The notes: a model not told the origin generated them from the letters alone. 51,445 nucleotides of DNA from Gemmatimonadota bacterium (GCA_024641745.1 JAHECL010000005.1:1-51445), one strand, 5' to 3'; numbered from the stretch's first letter, positions 10,049 through 19,939 are shown. Numbers and translations are program-made.

Positions 10049-11509
10049 GTGCTCCTCACCCTCACCGGCATTTCCAAGTCCTTCGGCGCCGTGCAGGCGC
10101 TGCGCGATGTGGACCTCGCCGTGGCGGCTGGCGAGGTGCACGCCGTCCTCGGCGAGAACGGCGCCGGCAAGTCCACCCTGATGCACATCGCCGACGGACT
10201 GCTGCCCCCGGACACCGGGACCGTCGCGGTGGACGGCAGGCCGGTTCGCTTCCGCTCCGCACGTGATGCCCGCGGCCACGGCATCGGCATGGTCCACCAG
10301 CACTCGACCGCGGTCCCGGCGTTCTCGGTGATGGAAAACATCGCCCTCGCCGCCGGGTGGGCGGTGGCACCGACCCGGCTCCGCCGGCGCGTCGAGGCGC
10401 TGACAGAACGACTCGCCCTTCCCCTCGATCCCTCCCTGCCGGCCTCGACCCTCTCCGTCTCGCTCAAGCAGCGGCTGGAAATCATCAAGGCGCTTGCCGC
10501 CGAGGCGCGCGTCCTCCTCCTCGACGAACCGACCGCCGTCCTGGCACCGGCGGAGTCCGAGGAGCTGTTCCGGTTCGTGCGCCGCTTCACGCAGGGGGGC
10601 GGCGGCGTCGCGCTGATCACCCACAAGCTGGAGGAAGCCCTGGCGGTGGCGGATCGGATCACCGTCCTGCGGCGCGGCGCGGTCGTGCTCTCCTCCCCGC
10701 GGTCGGAGGTGACCGCGGAAGGGCTGACCACGGCGATGATCGGCGGATCGCTGGTCGTGGCACCGCCCGCGGTGCCGCTGCGCGACGGGCCGGTGCTGGT
10801 GCAGTGCGAGGGTCTGGAGGTCCGGGGCGACGGAGGCCGCGGGCTACGGCAGGCGTCGTGCACCATTCGAGGCGGCGAACTGGTCGCGGTGGCCGGCGTC
10901 GAAGGGAACGGGCAGCGCGAGCTGCTGCGCGCGGTGGCGGGACTGACGCGTCCGTTTCGTGGACTGCTCGAGGTGGCGCGACCCGTCGCGTTCGTCCCGG
11001 AGGACCGGACCACCGAGGGACTGATCCCCTCGATGACACTGACCGAGAATGTGGTGCTCGGCGTCGGACGCGCCGCCTCGTGGGTCACCGGGCGGGGGGT
11101 CCGGCGGGTGGACTGGAGCGCGGCCCGGCAGCGGACGGCGGAACTCGCCGATCGGTTCGATGTCCGGAGCGACGGGACGGAAGCGACGGCCGGGAGCCTG
11201 AGCGGCGGCAATCAGCAGAAGCTGCTGGTGGCGCGTGCGCTCGAGCGACGGCCACGGGTGCTGGTGGCGGAGAACCCGACGCGGGGCCTCGACCTGCAGG
11301 CCACGGCGGAGGTGCACGGCCGGCTGCATGCCGCGGCGGCGGCCGGCGCGGCGGTGCTCGTCTACAGCAACGACCTCGATGAGGTGCTGGTGCTCGGCGA
11401 CCGGGTGCTGGTCGCGGCAGGCGGGGTGATTACCGAGGCCCCTGCCGGGATCGATCGCGTCCGACTCGGTGCCATGATCCTCGGGCAGGGGGGCCCCGAT
11501 GCGGAGTAA
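10049..11509 (+). CDS. Nucleoside-type ABC transporter, duplicated ATP-binding protein
   Basis: GENGAGKSTLMHIADGL, second half LSGGNQQKLLVARALERRPRVLVAENPTRGLD; follows a BMP lipoprotein. Confidence 0.92.
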   Translation: MLLTLTGISKSFGAVQALRDVDLAVAAGEVHAVLGENGAGKSTLMHIADGLLPPDTGTVAVDGRPVRFRSARDARGHGIGMVHQHSTAVPAFSVMENIALAAGWAVAPTRLRRRVEALTERLALPLDPSLPASTLSVSLKQRLEIIKALAAEARVLLLDEPTAVLAPAESEELFRFVRRFTQGGGGVALITHKLEEALAVADRITVLRRGAVVLSSPRSEVTAEGLTTAMIGGSLVVAPPAVPLRDGPVLVQCEGLEVRGDGGRGLRQASCTIRGGELVAVAGVEGNGQRELLRAVAGLTRPFRGLLEVARPVAFVPEDRTTEGLIPSMTLTENVVLGVGRAASWVTGRGVRRVDWSAARQRTAELADRFDVRSDGTEATAGSLSGGNQQKLLVARALERRPRVLVAENPTRGLDLQATAEVHGRLHAAAAAGAAVLVYSNDLDEVLVLGDRVLVAAGGVITEAPAGIDRVRLGAMILGQGGPDAE

Positions 11510-12554
11510 CCTGCGCGCGCTCGGCATCGGCGCGGCCGCGCTCCTCATCGGGCTGTTCCTGCTGGCGGTCGGGCTCGAGCTGGCCGGCTACGACGCCGGC
11601 GCGGCGCTCGCCGCCCTGTGGGACGGCGCGTTCGGGTCGTGGCGGGCCTTCACCGGGGCGACGCTGGTGCGCGCCGTCCCCCTGATCCTCATCGGGCTCG
11701 GCTTCGCACTGGCGCTCCGGGGCGGCGCCCTCAACATCGGCGCCGAAGGACAGTTCTATGCCGGGGCCATCGCGGCGGCGTGGGTCGGGGTCCACGCGGG
11801 GGGATGGCCGGCATGGGTCGCGCTGCCGGCGGTGGCGCTGGCCGGGCTGGCGGCGGGCGCGCTCTGGATGCTGCTCCCGGTCATCCTGAAGCTGCGCTTC
11901 GGCGTCCTCGAGGTCATCACCACGCTCCTGCTGAATTTCGTGGCGGAGGCGCTGGTCAGCTTCATGGTGCAGGGGCCGATGCAGGAGCCGTCGGGGATCT
12001 ATCCGCAGAGCGCCCCGATCGTCGAGGCCGCGAGGCTTCCCTTCCTGTTCGGGAGCCGTCTGCACGCCGGGTTTGTCGTGGCGCTCCTCGTGGCGCTGGC
12101 GCTGGCCTGGGTCTTCGCGCGCACCTGGTGGGGCTTCCGGCTGCGGGCGTTGGGCGAGGGGCCACGCGCGGCCGAAGTCAGCGGCCGGGTGCGGGCCGGG
12201 CGGATGCTCGCGGTGGCCTTGCTCTGGTCGGGGGCGCTGGCGGGACTGGCCGGCGCGTTCGAGGTGAGCGGCGTTTCCTATGCGCTCTACCAGAACCTCT
12301 CGCCGGGCTATGGATTCACCGCCATCGGCGTGGCCCTGCTCGCCCGGCTCCGGCCGTCGGCCATCGTGCTGACCGGCGTCGTGTTTGCGGCGCTGGAGGC
12401 GGGCGCGGGCGCCATGCAGCGCGATGCCGGGATCCCGGCCGTCGCGGTCTATGTCGTCGAGGGGGTCGTCATCCTGGTCCTGCTGCTGGGGGACGCGGCG
12501 GCCCGGCGGCAGGCCAGTCGTCGCGCGGTGCCCGTGGTGGACGGGTCTCCGTGA
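11499..12554 (+). CDS. ABC transporter permease (nucleoside/BMP type), first subunit
   Basis: Multi-TM; GFALALRGGALNIGAEGQFYAGAI and VITTLLLNFVAEALVSFMVQGP. Confidence 0.9.
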   Translation: MRSNLRALGIGAAALLIGLFLLAVGLELAGYDAGAALAALWDGAFGSWRAFTGATLVRAVPLILIGLGFALALRGGALNIGAEGQFYAGAIAAAWVGVHAGGWPAWVALPAVALAGLAAGALWMLLPVILKLRFGVLEVITTLLLNFVAEALVSFMVQGPMQEPSGIYPQSAPIVEAARLPFLFGSRLHAGFVVALLVALALAWVFARTWWGFRLRALGEGPRAAEVSGRVRAGRMLAVALLWSGALAGLAGAFEVSGVSYALYQNLSPGYGFTAIGVALLARLRPSAIVLTGVVFAALEAGAGAMQRDAGIPAVAVYVVEGVVILVLLLGDAAARRQASRRAVPVVDGSP

Positions 12555-13471
12555 TGGATCCGATGGCGGTGGCCGGCGATGTCCTGGTGGCGGCGGTGGG
12601 AATCGCCACGCCGCTGGCGCTCGCCGCCACCGGCGAGGTGCTGGCCGAGCGGTCGGGCGTGGTCAACCTCGGCATCGAAGGGGCGATGCTCTTCGGGGCG
12701 CTGGGCGGCGCCATCGGCGCGACCGTCGCGGGGTCCGCCACCGGGCTCGGCGTCGGCATCCTGGCCGGGGTGCTGGTCGCGGCGCTCTTCGCCGCGGTGG
12801 CCATCGGGGCCGGCGCGGACCAGATCATCACCGGCACCGCCGTCACGCTGGCGAGTGTGGGACTCACCGGCACCATCTACCGGCAGTTCTACGGCCCGGC
12901 AGGGGTCGGACTCTCGCTGCCGACGCTGTCGCCGATCCCGATTCCGTTCCTGGCCGATCTCCCGCTGATCGGCGACGCGCTCTTCGCCCAGCCGGTCACG
13001 ACCTACCTGATGTACATCCTGGTTCCGCTGGTCTGGTACCTGCTTTTTCGAACGCGGCCGGGGCTGGCGGTGCGCGCCGTGGGCGAAGACCCCACGGCGG
13101 CACGGGCGGCGGGGGTGTCGGTGCGCCTGACGCGCGCGTGGGCCGTCCTGGCGGGGGGTGCGCTGGCGGGGCTGGCGGGAGCGACGCTCGTGCTGGCGCA
13201 GGTGGGCACGTTCACGGAACGGATGACGGCGGGTCGCGGCTTCATCGCCATCGCCATCGTGGTGCTGGGACGCTGGAACCCGGTCGGCGCCGGCCTCGCC
13301 GCGCTGCTCTTCGGGCTGGCCACCGCGCTGCAGTTCGCGCTGCAGGCCGCCGGGCTCGATGTGCCGTACCAGTTCTTCCTGATGCTTCCGTACCTGCTGA
13401 CGCTGTTCGCGCTGGCGGGTGCGGTGGGCCGGGGGCAGGCGCCGGCGGCGCTGGGAAAGAGCGAGGGCTGA
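12554..13471 (+). CDS. ABC transporter permease (nucleoside/BMP type), second subunit
   Basis: Multi-TM; ATGEVLAERSGVVNLGIEGAMLFGALGG, GADQIITGTAVTLASVGLTG, GEDPTAARAAGV; true start ATG 12554 within the ORF listed from 11618. Confidence 0.9.
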   Translation: MDPMAVAGDVLVAAVGIATPLALAATGEVLAERSGVVNLGIEGAMLFGALGGAIGATVAGSATGLGVGILAGVLVAALFAAVAIGAGADQIITGTAVTLASVGLTGTIYRQFYGPAGVGLSLPTLSPIPIPFLADLPLIGDALFAQPVTTYLMYILVPLVWYLLFRTRPGLAVRAVGEDPTAARAAGVSVRLTRAWAVLAGGALAGLAGATLVLAQVGTFTERMTAGRGFIAIAIVVLGRWNPVGAGLAALLFGLATALQFALQAAGLDVPYQFFLMLPYLLTLFALAGAVGRGQAPAALGKSEG

Positions 13472-13506
13472 GGACCTCGCGTCGATCATCACCCGGGCGC
13501 ACGCAT

Positions 13507-13533
13507 CCCCCTCTCCACGTGGTGGAGAGGGGG
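13507..13533. repeat. Perfect intergenic hairpin, REP-like or terminator
   Basis: CCCCCTCTCCAC-gtg-GTGGAGAGGGGG: 12-bp perfect stem, 3-nt loop, downstream of the ABC permease and between convergent genes. Confidence 0.6.
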
Positions 13534-13571
13534 ACAGGAGGAGAGGACAAATGGGGTGAAAGCGGTTGTGC

Positions 13572-13991
13572 CTACGGCGCCTTGTCGATGCTGACCACAG
13601 CCCGGTAGCCCGTTGTCGGGCCGGTCGAGACTGGCGCCGGCAGGAGATCGACGAGGGTGACGAGGAGGCCGTACACCTCGCCGGAGGTACGCGGCTCAAG
13701 CGTGGTGTTGAGGGTGATCAGGTGCACGGGGCCCAGGCCGGCAGCGGGCCCGACGGTGATCCGTACCTCCGCGTTCCCCGCCCACACGCAGGTCACATCC
13801 GACGGACAGCGCGAGTCGGTGTTGACCCCATCAAATCCAACCAGTGTTCCCGACACCTCAACCGATTTGCCGATGTCCATGGTGACCGTCACGGGAAGCT
13901 GCCGCACCTCGAAGCGGACCGCCTCCGGTTCGGTGGCCTCGCCGCAGGCCACGATGGCGAAGCAGAGCGCGAGGGTGATCAAGCGAGACAT
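13572..13991 (-). CDS. Hypothetical lipoprotein
   Basis: MSRLITLALCFAIVACGEATEPE lipobox; start placed at the Met at 13991. Confidence 0.65.
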   Translation of the reverse strand: MSRLITLALCFAIVACGEATEPEAVRFEVRQLPVTVTMDIGKSVEVSGTLVGFDGVNTDSRCPSDVTCVWAGNAEVRITVGPAAGLGPVHLITLNTTLEPRTSGEVYGLLVTLVDLLPAPVSTGPTTGYRAVVSIDKAP

Positions 13992-14189
13992 CGATATGGA
14001 CTCCACCGAGGGGTTGAACCGCGGCCCCCCCCCGCTCCACCTGGCGGAGAGGAGGATCCTGTGGCAACACTCTGTTCCGCCGAGGCTTCGCCCGGGAATC
14101 ACCGAGGCTCGGCGTGGAGGCGAGAGCAGCCTATTATTGAAAGATACACAGCTCCTTGAGGCACCCCTTCCTCCATTCGGGAGAGCCAC

Positions 14190-14729
14190 GTGTCCAGCCA
14201 TTCCCCCGGCCGCCCAGCCGACTCGGAATACAACAGGTACTACCAGCCCTACGTCCAGGAGGTCCCCGATGGCGACCTGCTGGAGACCCTGGCAGAGCAG
14301 CAAAATTCAACAGCCGCCGTTTTGGCAGGAATTTCCGACACCAACGCCGGATTCAGGTATGCCGATGGGAAATGGAGCGTCCTGGAGGTGATTGGACACA
14401 TCGCCGATGCCGAACGGGTGTTCGCCTATCGCGCGCTTCGCTTTGCACGGGCGGATGGCACTCCCCTGCCTGGTTTCGACGAAAATGCGTGGATCCCCGA
14501 GGCCGGCTTCGATTCCCGCACTCTGCCTGACGTCGCCGCCGAATTGCGGTCGGTTCGCGAAAGCACCCTGACGCTCTTCCGCAGCGTCAGCGCCGAGGCC
14601 TGGCTCCGCTCCGGCACGGCGAGTGGTCATCCGATCTCGGTCCGGGCGCTCGCCTGGATCATTGCCGGGCACGAACGCCACCACCTCCGGGTCCTCGCCG
14701 AGCGGTACTTCCCCCGCATGGACGCCTAG
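14190..14729 (+). CDS. DinB family protein
   Basis: YQPYVQEVPDGDLLETL...KWSVLEVIGHIADAERVFAYRALRFARAD...WIIAGHERHHLRVLAERY. Confidence 0.9.
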   Translation: MSSHSPGRPADSEYNRYYQPYVQEVPDGDLLETLAEQQNSTAAVLAGISDTNAGFRYADGKWSVLEVIGHIADAERVFAYRALRFARADGTPLPGFDENAWIPEAGFDSRTLPDVAAELRSVRESTLTLFRSVSAEAWLRSGTASGHPISVRALAWIIAGHERHHLRVLAERYFPRMDA

Positions 14730-14857
14730 GCATCAAGGCATTCTCTCCCGCAGTTCACCACCCCTTCACGACCGGTCCCGCATCATTCCTCTCCGCCTCC
14801 GTCGGGATGGGGGCGGGCGGGGGGCCGGCCCCCGTCCGGTTCATGAAGGAGGGAATC

Positions 14858-15124
14858 ATGGTCAGCCAGCGGATCTTCACCGACGAAGAAGCCCGGCACG
14901 TGGGGGACCAGGTCGGCGTCGACTGGACCGAGGTCAGCCTCCGGGAATTCCGGATGGGGCTCGAGGTGGAGCTGGAGCATGGCGTCCGGAATGTGGTGAC
15001 CAGTGTCAAGAACCGCGACCTGGTACTCACCGGGAAGATCGCCCTGGGGCACCTGCGGGAGCTGCCGGACTACTACACCCGGCTGCTGCGGATGGAGGAG
15101 GAGGCCCGGCTCCTCCTGCAGTAG
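14858..15124 (+). CDS. DUF5661-like small protein
   Basis: MVSQRIFTDEEARHVGDQVGVDWTEVSLREFRMGLEVELEHG; Shine-Dalgarno AAGGAGG just upstream. Confidence 0.7.
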   Translation: MVSQRIFTDEEARHVGDQVGVDWTEVSLREFRMGLEVELEHGVRNVVTSVKNRDLVLTGKIALGHLRELPDYYTRLLRMEEEARLLLQ

Positions 15125-15172
15125 GGGCCGGTCCACGTTGCGGCCCCCTCCCGTTGTAGGTAGCGTAGTCGC

Positions 15173-16078
15173 ATGAACATCGAGCTCCTTGGGGTGCCGA
15201 TGGACCTCGGTTCCGGTCGGCGCGGAGTGGACATGGGTCCCTCCGCGCTCCGGATCGCAGGCGTCGCCAGCGCCCTCACCGCCCGCGGCCACCGGGTCTT
15301 TGACGGCGGCGACATCGACATCAAGAACATGGAAGAGGTCTCCTTCGGGAGCCGGCGCGCCCGGTTCATGGGAGAGATCGCCCGGGCCTCCACCCTGCTG
15401 GCCAAGGCAGTGGATCGCATCATGGAGCGCCGGCGCTTTCCCCTCGTCCTCGGCGGCGACCACTCCATCGCCATCGGCACGGTCTCCGGGATCGCCGCCC
15501 ACTGCCGCCGGAAACGGAAGAAGCTCGGCCTGCTCTGGATCGACGCCCACAGCGACATCCACGTGCCGAAGACCTCGCCGTCGGGCAACATCCACGGCAT
15601 GCCGCTGGCGGCCCTCTTCGGGATGGGCCCCAAGGAACTCACCGGCGTCGGCGGCCCCGGCCCGAAGCTCGACCCCGAACGGGTGGCGCTGGTCGGCATT
15701 CGCAGCCTCGAGGACGGCGAACGGAAGCACCTCACCGACCTGGGCATCCGCGTCTACACGATGTCGGAAATCGACCGGGACGGCATTCACGCCGTGATGA
15801 GCGACGCCCTCGCGCGAGTGACCGACGGCACGCAGTGCCTTCATGTGAGCTTCGACCTCGACGCCGTGGATCCGACGCTGGCGCCCGGGGTCGGCACGCC
15901 GGTGAAGGGCGGCCTCGACTACCGTGAGGCGCACACCATCATGGAACTGATCGCCGCCTCGAAGCGGATGACCTCGCTCGAGCTGGTGGAGGTCAACCCC
16001 ATCCTCGACGAGCGCAATCGGTCGGCGGTGCTCGCGGTGGAGCTGCTGGAGTCGGCGTTCGGGAAGCGGATCCTGTGA
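15173..16078 (+). CDS. rocF: Arginase
   Basis: LGVPMDLGSGRRGVDMGPSALR, LGGDHSIAIGTVSG, WIDAHSDIH, SFDLDAVDPTLAPGVGTPV, ELVEVNP arginase signatures. Confidence 0.92.
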   Translation: MNIELLGVPMDLGSGRRGVDMGPSALRIAGVASALTARGHRVFDGGDIDIKNMEEVSFGSRRARFMGEIARASTLLAKAVDRIMERRRFPLVLGGDHSIAIGTVSGIAAHCRRKRKKLGLLWIDAHSDIHVPKTSPSGNIHGMPLAALFGMGPKELTGVGGPGPKLDPERVALVGIRSLEDGERKHLTDLGIRVYTMSEIDRDGIHAVMSDALARVTDGTQCLHVSFDLDAVDPTLAPGVGTPVKGGLDYREAHTIMELIAASKRMTSLELVEVNPILDERNRSAVLAVELLESAFGKRIL

Positions 16079-16141
16079 CCCTGCTCCCTCCGGGAAGCGG
16101 GAGGCTCAGGCAGGCGGGCAGGGAAACACTGAAAGGCAGAG

Positions 16142-17815
16142 ATGTCTGACGTACTGGATTTCGTGATCGTCGGTTCCGGATTCGGCGGCAGTGTCTCCGC
16201 GCTCCGGCTGACCGAAAAAGGATACCGCGTGCGTGTGCTGGAGCGGGGCATGCGGTTCCGCGACGAGGACTTCGCGCGCAGCAACTGGAACGTCCGCCGG
16301 GCGCTCTGGGCGCCGGCGCTTCGCTGTTTCGGCATCCTCCAGATCAGCCCCTTCCGCAACATCTTCGTGCTGCACGGTGCCGGCGTCGGCGGCGGCAGCC
16401 TCGGGTATGCCAACGTCCTCATGGCGCCGGGTGACGAGATGTTCACCGCCCCGGCATGGCGTCACCTGGCCGACTGGAAGGCGCTCCTCGCCCCCCACTA
16501 CGACACGGCGCGCCGGATGCTCGGCGTCGCGCCCAACCCGCGCGTCTGGCCGGCGGACCGCCTCCTGCAGGATATCGCCGAAGAGCTCGGGACCGCCGAC
16601 AGCTGGCAGCCGACCCCGGTCGGGACCTTCTTCGGGAGCCCCGACGACGAGGGGGAGGAGGTGCCCGATCCCTACTTCGGCGGCGAGGGTCCGCCGCGCG
16701 CGGGATGCATCCACTGCGGCGGCTGCATGGTCGGTTGCCGGTACAACGCCAAGAACACGCTGGTCAAGAACTACCTCTACCTGGCGGAAAAGTGGGGCGC
16801 CGAGGTGGAGGCCGAGGTCGAGGTGCGTGATATCGTGCCGCTGCCCGCGGGGCAGCCGGACGGGGCCCGCTACGAAGTGGTCTGTCGGTCGGCGTCTGCC
16901 CTCCTGTTCAAGCGGGAACGGCGCATCCGCGCGCGCAACGTGATCGTGGCCGCCGGCGCCCTCGGCACCATGCGGCTGCTCTTCCGCTGCCGGGACGTGA
17001 CCGGGTCCCTGCCCCGCCTGTCACCCCGCCTCGGCGACATCGTGCGGACCAACAACGAATCACTGCTCGGCGTGATCGCCCGGGACGACAAGGCCGATTT
17101 TTCCCAGGGCATCGCCATCACCTCCATCATGCACGCCGACCCGATCACGACGATCGAGCCGGTGCGGTACTCGCCGGGCTCCTCGATGATGCGCCTCCTG
17201 ACCGGTCCCATCATCGAGTCGGGGGGCTTCCTGAGCCGACTGGCACAGTCGGCCTGGCAGGTCATCTCCCGGCCCGCTGATTTCGCGCGCACGCACCTTC
17301 GGTCCCGCTGGGCGCAGCGCACCACGATCATCCTTGCCATGCAGACCGACGACACCCGGCTCCGCTTCCGGTTCGGACGCAGCATCTTCACCCTCTTCCG
17401 CCGCGGGCTGGTGTCCCACCCCGATCCGGAGAGCGGCCATCCCTCGGCCATCGAGATCAGCCGGAAGGTGACGCGGCGATTCGCCGAGAAGGTCGGCGGC
17501 ATCCCGGCCGGCTCCATCAACGAGGGGTTGCTCGGCATTCCGATGACCGCACACATTCTCGGCGGCTGCCCCTTCGGCGAGAGCGCGGCCGACGGCGTGG
17601 TCGGCCTCGACTGCCAGGTGCACAACTATCCGGGGCTGTATGCCATCGACGGCTCGATCGTCCCGGCCAATCCCGGGGTCAACCCGAGCCTCACGATCAC
17701 CGCCCTGGCCGAGTATGCCATGAGCCGGGTGCCCGACAGCCCGGGCGCGGCGGTGCGCGCACCGATCGGGGTCGGCGCGGCACCTGCGCCGGTGCCCAGC
17801 GGCGCCGGTGCCTGA
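16142..17815 (+). CDS. GMC-type FAD oxidoreductase (cholesterol-oxidase-like)
   Basis: FVIVGSGFGGSVSALRLTEKGYRVRVLERG Rossmann motif; C-terminal DGSIVPANPGVNPSLTITALAE. Confidence 0.9.
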   Translation: MSDVLDFVIVGSGFGGSVSALRLTEKGYRVRVLERGMRFRDEDFARSNWNVRRALWAPALRCFGILQISPFRNIFVLHGAGVGGGSLGYANVLMAPGDEMFTAPAWRHLADWKALLAPHYDTARRMLGVAPNPRVWPADRLLQDIAEELGTADSWQPTPVGTFFGSPDDEGEEVPDPYFGGEGPPRAGCIHCGGCMVGCRYNAKNTLVKNYLYLAEKWGAEVEAEVEVRDIVPLPAGQPDGARYEVVCRSASALLFKRERRIRARNVIVAAGALGTMRLLFRCRDVTGSLPRLSPRLGDIVRTNNESLLGVIARDDKADFSQGIAITSIMHADPITTIEPVRYSPGSSMMRLLTGPIIESGGFLSRLAQSAWQVISRPADFARTHLRSRWAQRTTIILAMQTDDTRLRFRFGRSIFTLFRRGLVSHPDPESGHPSAIEISRKVTRRFAEKVGGIPAGSINEGLLGIPMTAHILGGCPFGESAADGVVGLDCQVHNYPGLYAIDGSIVPANPGVNPSLTITALAEYAMSRVPDSPGAAVRAPIGVGAAPAPVPSGAGA

Positions 17816-17832
17816 ACGAACGGAGGAGTCGC

Positions 17833-18318
17833 ATGTCCCTCACCCTGACATCCACCACCTTCGCCCCCGACGGCGAAATTCCCACGCGCTGCACCTGTGA
17901 AGGGAAGGACATCGCCCCGGCCCTCGCCTGGTCCGGCGCCCCCGCCGGGACCAGGAGCTTCGCGCTGATCGTGGACGACCCCGACGCCCCCGACCCGGCG
18001 GCGCCCAGGATGGTCTATGTCCACTGGGTGCTCTACAACATGCCGGCCGATGCGATCGCGCTGCCCGAAGGGATCACACCCGGGCAGCTCCCCGTGGGCA
18101 CCCGTGAGGGACTCAACGACTGGAAGCGAACCGGGTACGGCGGCCCCTGCCCGCCCATCGGCCGGCACCGGTACTATCACAAGCTGTATGCGCTCGACGC
18201 CGTGCTCCCCGACCTGGGGACGCCCACCAAGGCGGGGCTGGAAGCGGCGATGGAAGGGCACGTCCTGGAACAGGCGGTGCTCATGGGGACCTACATCAAG
18301 AAGGGATCCGCGTCATGA
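17833..18318 (+). CDS. YbhB/YbcL family Raf kinase inhibitor-like protein
   Basis: PTRCTCEGKDIAPALAWSGAPAGTRSFALIVDDPDAP...VHWVLYNMPAD...GGPCPPIGRHRYYHKLYALD. Confidence 0.93.
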   Translation: MSLTLTSTTFAPDGEIPTRCTCEGKDIAPALAWSGAPAGTRSFALIVDDPDAPDPAAPRMVYVHWVLYNMPADAIALPEGITPGQLPVGTREGLNDWKRTGYGGPCPPIGRHRYYHKLYALDAVLPDLGTPTKAGLEAAMEGHVLEQAVLMGTYIKKGSAS

Positions 18319-18737
18319 CGGCCACCTCGCTCGCATTCGAAGTCCGGTTGACCGCGCCATACGACCAGGCCATCGACCTCGTCACCGCCGCGCTGAAGGT
18401 CGAAGGGTTCGGTGTGCTGACCCGGATCGACGTGCACACGACGCTGAAGGAGAAGATCGGGGTGGAGTTCCGTCCCTATTCGATCCTCGGCGCCTGTAAC
18501 CCGCCCCTCGCCCACAAGGTGCTGAGTCACAATGCGGAGGTGGGACTCCTGCTGCCGTGCAACGTGACGGTCGAGGCCGCCGGCGACGGATCCCTGGTAC
18601 GGATCGGGAATCCCGACGTGATGCTCTCGGTGGGCGGGATGGAAGCGGACGACACCCTCCGCTCGGTGGCGGCCGAGGTGAGCGCCCGACTGACGCGGGT
18701 CGCCGAGGCGCTGCGCGCGCCGCCGGAGGCCGCATGA
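18315..18737 (+). CDS. DUF302 domain-containing protein
   Basis: FGVLTRIDVHTTLKEKIGVEFRPYSILGACNPPLAHKVLSHNAEVGLLLPCNVTVE. Confidence 0.92.
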   Translation: MTATSLAFEVRLTAPYDQAIDLVTAALKVEGFGVLTRIDVHTTLKEKIGVEFRPYSILGACNPPLAHKVLSHNAEVGLLLPCNVTVEAAGDGSLVRIGNPDVMLSVGGMEADDTLRSVAAEVSARLTRVAEALRAPPEAA

Positions 18738-19168
18738 TGAAGGATGCGCCGGACCACCTCGATGCTGACCTGATCCTCAAGCTGTACGACCTGCGCCGGG
18801 AGGCCGGGCTGCGGGAAGCCCGGGAAGAGCTTGCCCGGGAGTTCTGGCCGAAGAACGCCAAGGATGCGGTGGCGGTCCTGGAGCACGGGCATCCGCTGAA
18901 CCGGGTGTACCGGCAGGTCTCCACCTACTGGGAGATGGTCTACCGGATGGCGCGGCACGGCATCATCCACGGCGATTTCCTGGTGGAGAACAATGCGGAG
19001 GGGCTGCTGCTCTATGCGCGGGTGGAGCCCTACCTGAAGGAGCTCCGGGCGGCTGGCGGGCCGCATGTCTTCCAGAATGCGGAATGGGTGGCCAGGGAAG
19101 TGCCGGCGGGCCGGGCGATCGCGGAGCGCATGCGTGCCCGGGTCAAGAAGGCGCTGGGCGGCGGGTAG
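18734..19168 (+). CDS. Conserved hypothetical protein
   Basis: MMKDAPDHLDADLILKLYDLRREAGLREAREELAREFWP; start at ATG 18734 overlaps the DUF302 stop. Confidence 0.75.
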   Translation: MMKDAPDHLDADLILKLYDLRREAGLREAREELAREFWPKNAKDAVAVLEHGHPLNRVYRQVSTYWEMVYRMARHGIIHGDFLVENNAEGLLLYARVEPYLKELRAAGGPHVFQNAEWVAREVPAGRAIAERMRARVKKALGGG

Positions 19169-19170
19169 CG

Positions 19171-19920
19171 TCAGGCCAGCTTTCGCCGGAGTTCGTCCCG
19201 CGCCGTCTCGATGGTGGCTCGGACCCGCGCCTTGAGCTCGGGCAGGTCGTCGAGGGTCATGCCGGCGGTCTCGATCGGCGGGAGGACCTCCACCCGCGCC
19301 CGCGCCCGGGTGAAACGCCAGTCGTGCTTGGGAAGGGCAGTGCCGGTGCCCGCCACGACGAGGGGAAGGATCGGGACGCCGGCCTCGAGCGCCAGTCGGA
19401 ACGCGCCATCCTTGAACGGCAGCAGTCGCCCGTCAGGCGACCGGGTTCCCTCGGGAAAGAAGATCACCGACACGCGATTCCGCAGCGACACATGGCAGCG
19501 CTGCATCGCCTCCACCGCGCTGGGGCCGAATCCCCGCTTGAGCGGGATGTCGCCCGCCATCCGCATCATCCACCCGATCAGCGGGATCTTCAGGATCTCG
19601 ACCTTGGACAGCCACTTCATTTCGAAGGGGAGATGGCAAATGAGCAGGATGTCGGCAAACGATTCGTGATTGGAGACCACGACGTAGGGCCGCCGCGGGT
19701 CGGCGACGTGCACGCCACCGCGCCGAAAGCTCCAGTAGGGATTGACGGTCGCCATCGCCACACCCATGCGGCGGAACCACCATCCGACGATGTAGCGCCC
19801 GCGGTCGAACGGGACGGTGAGTACATACACCAGCACCATCGTCGGGAACCAGGCGATGATGACCAGGGCGATCCAGAACCATCCCCAGGCGGAGCCGAGG
19901 GTCTGCAGGAAGCGGCGCAT
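19171..19920 (-). CDS. 1-acyl-sn-glycerol-3-phosphate acyltransferase family protein
   Basis: VVSNHESFADILLI (NHxxxxD), FFPEGTRSPDG motifs. Confidence 0.93.
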   Translation of the reverse strand: MRRFLQTLGSAWGWFWIALVIIAWFPTMVLVYVLTVPFDRGRYIVGWWFRRMGVAMATVNPYWSFRRGGVHVADPRRPYVVVSNHESFADILLICHLPFEMKWLSKVEILKIPLIGWMMRMAGDIPLKRGFGPSAVEAMQRCHVSLRNRVSVIFFPEGTRSPDGRLLPFKDGAFRLALEAGVPILPLVVAGTGTALPKHDWRFTRARARVEVLPPIETAGMTLDDLPELKARVRATIETARDELRRKLA

Positions 19921-19939
19921 GCAGGAAAGATAGCGAGGG

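Noticed and set aside
8987-10624. 545-aa minus-strand ORF
   Set aside because: Opposite BMP, Nif3 and ABC ATPase genes, which all have strong motifs
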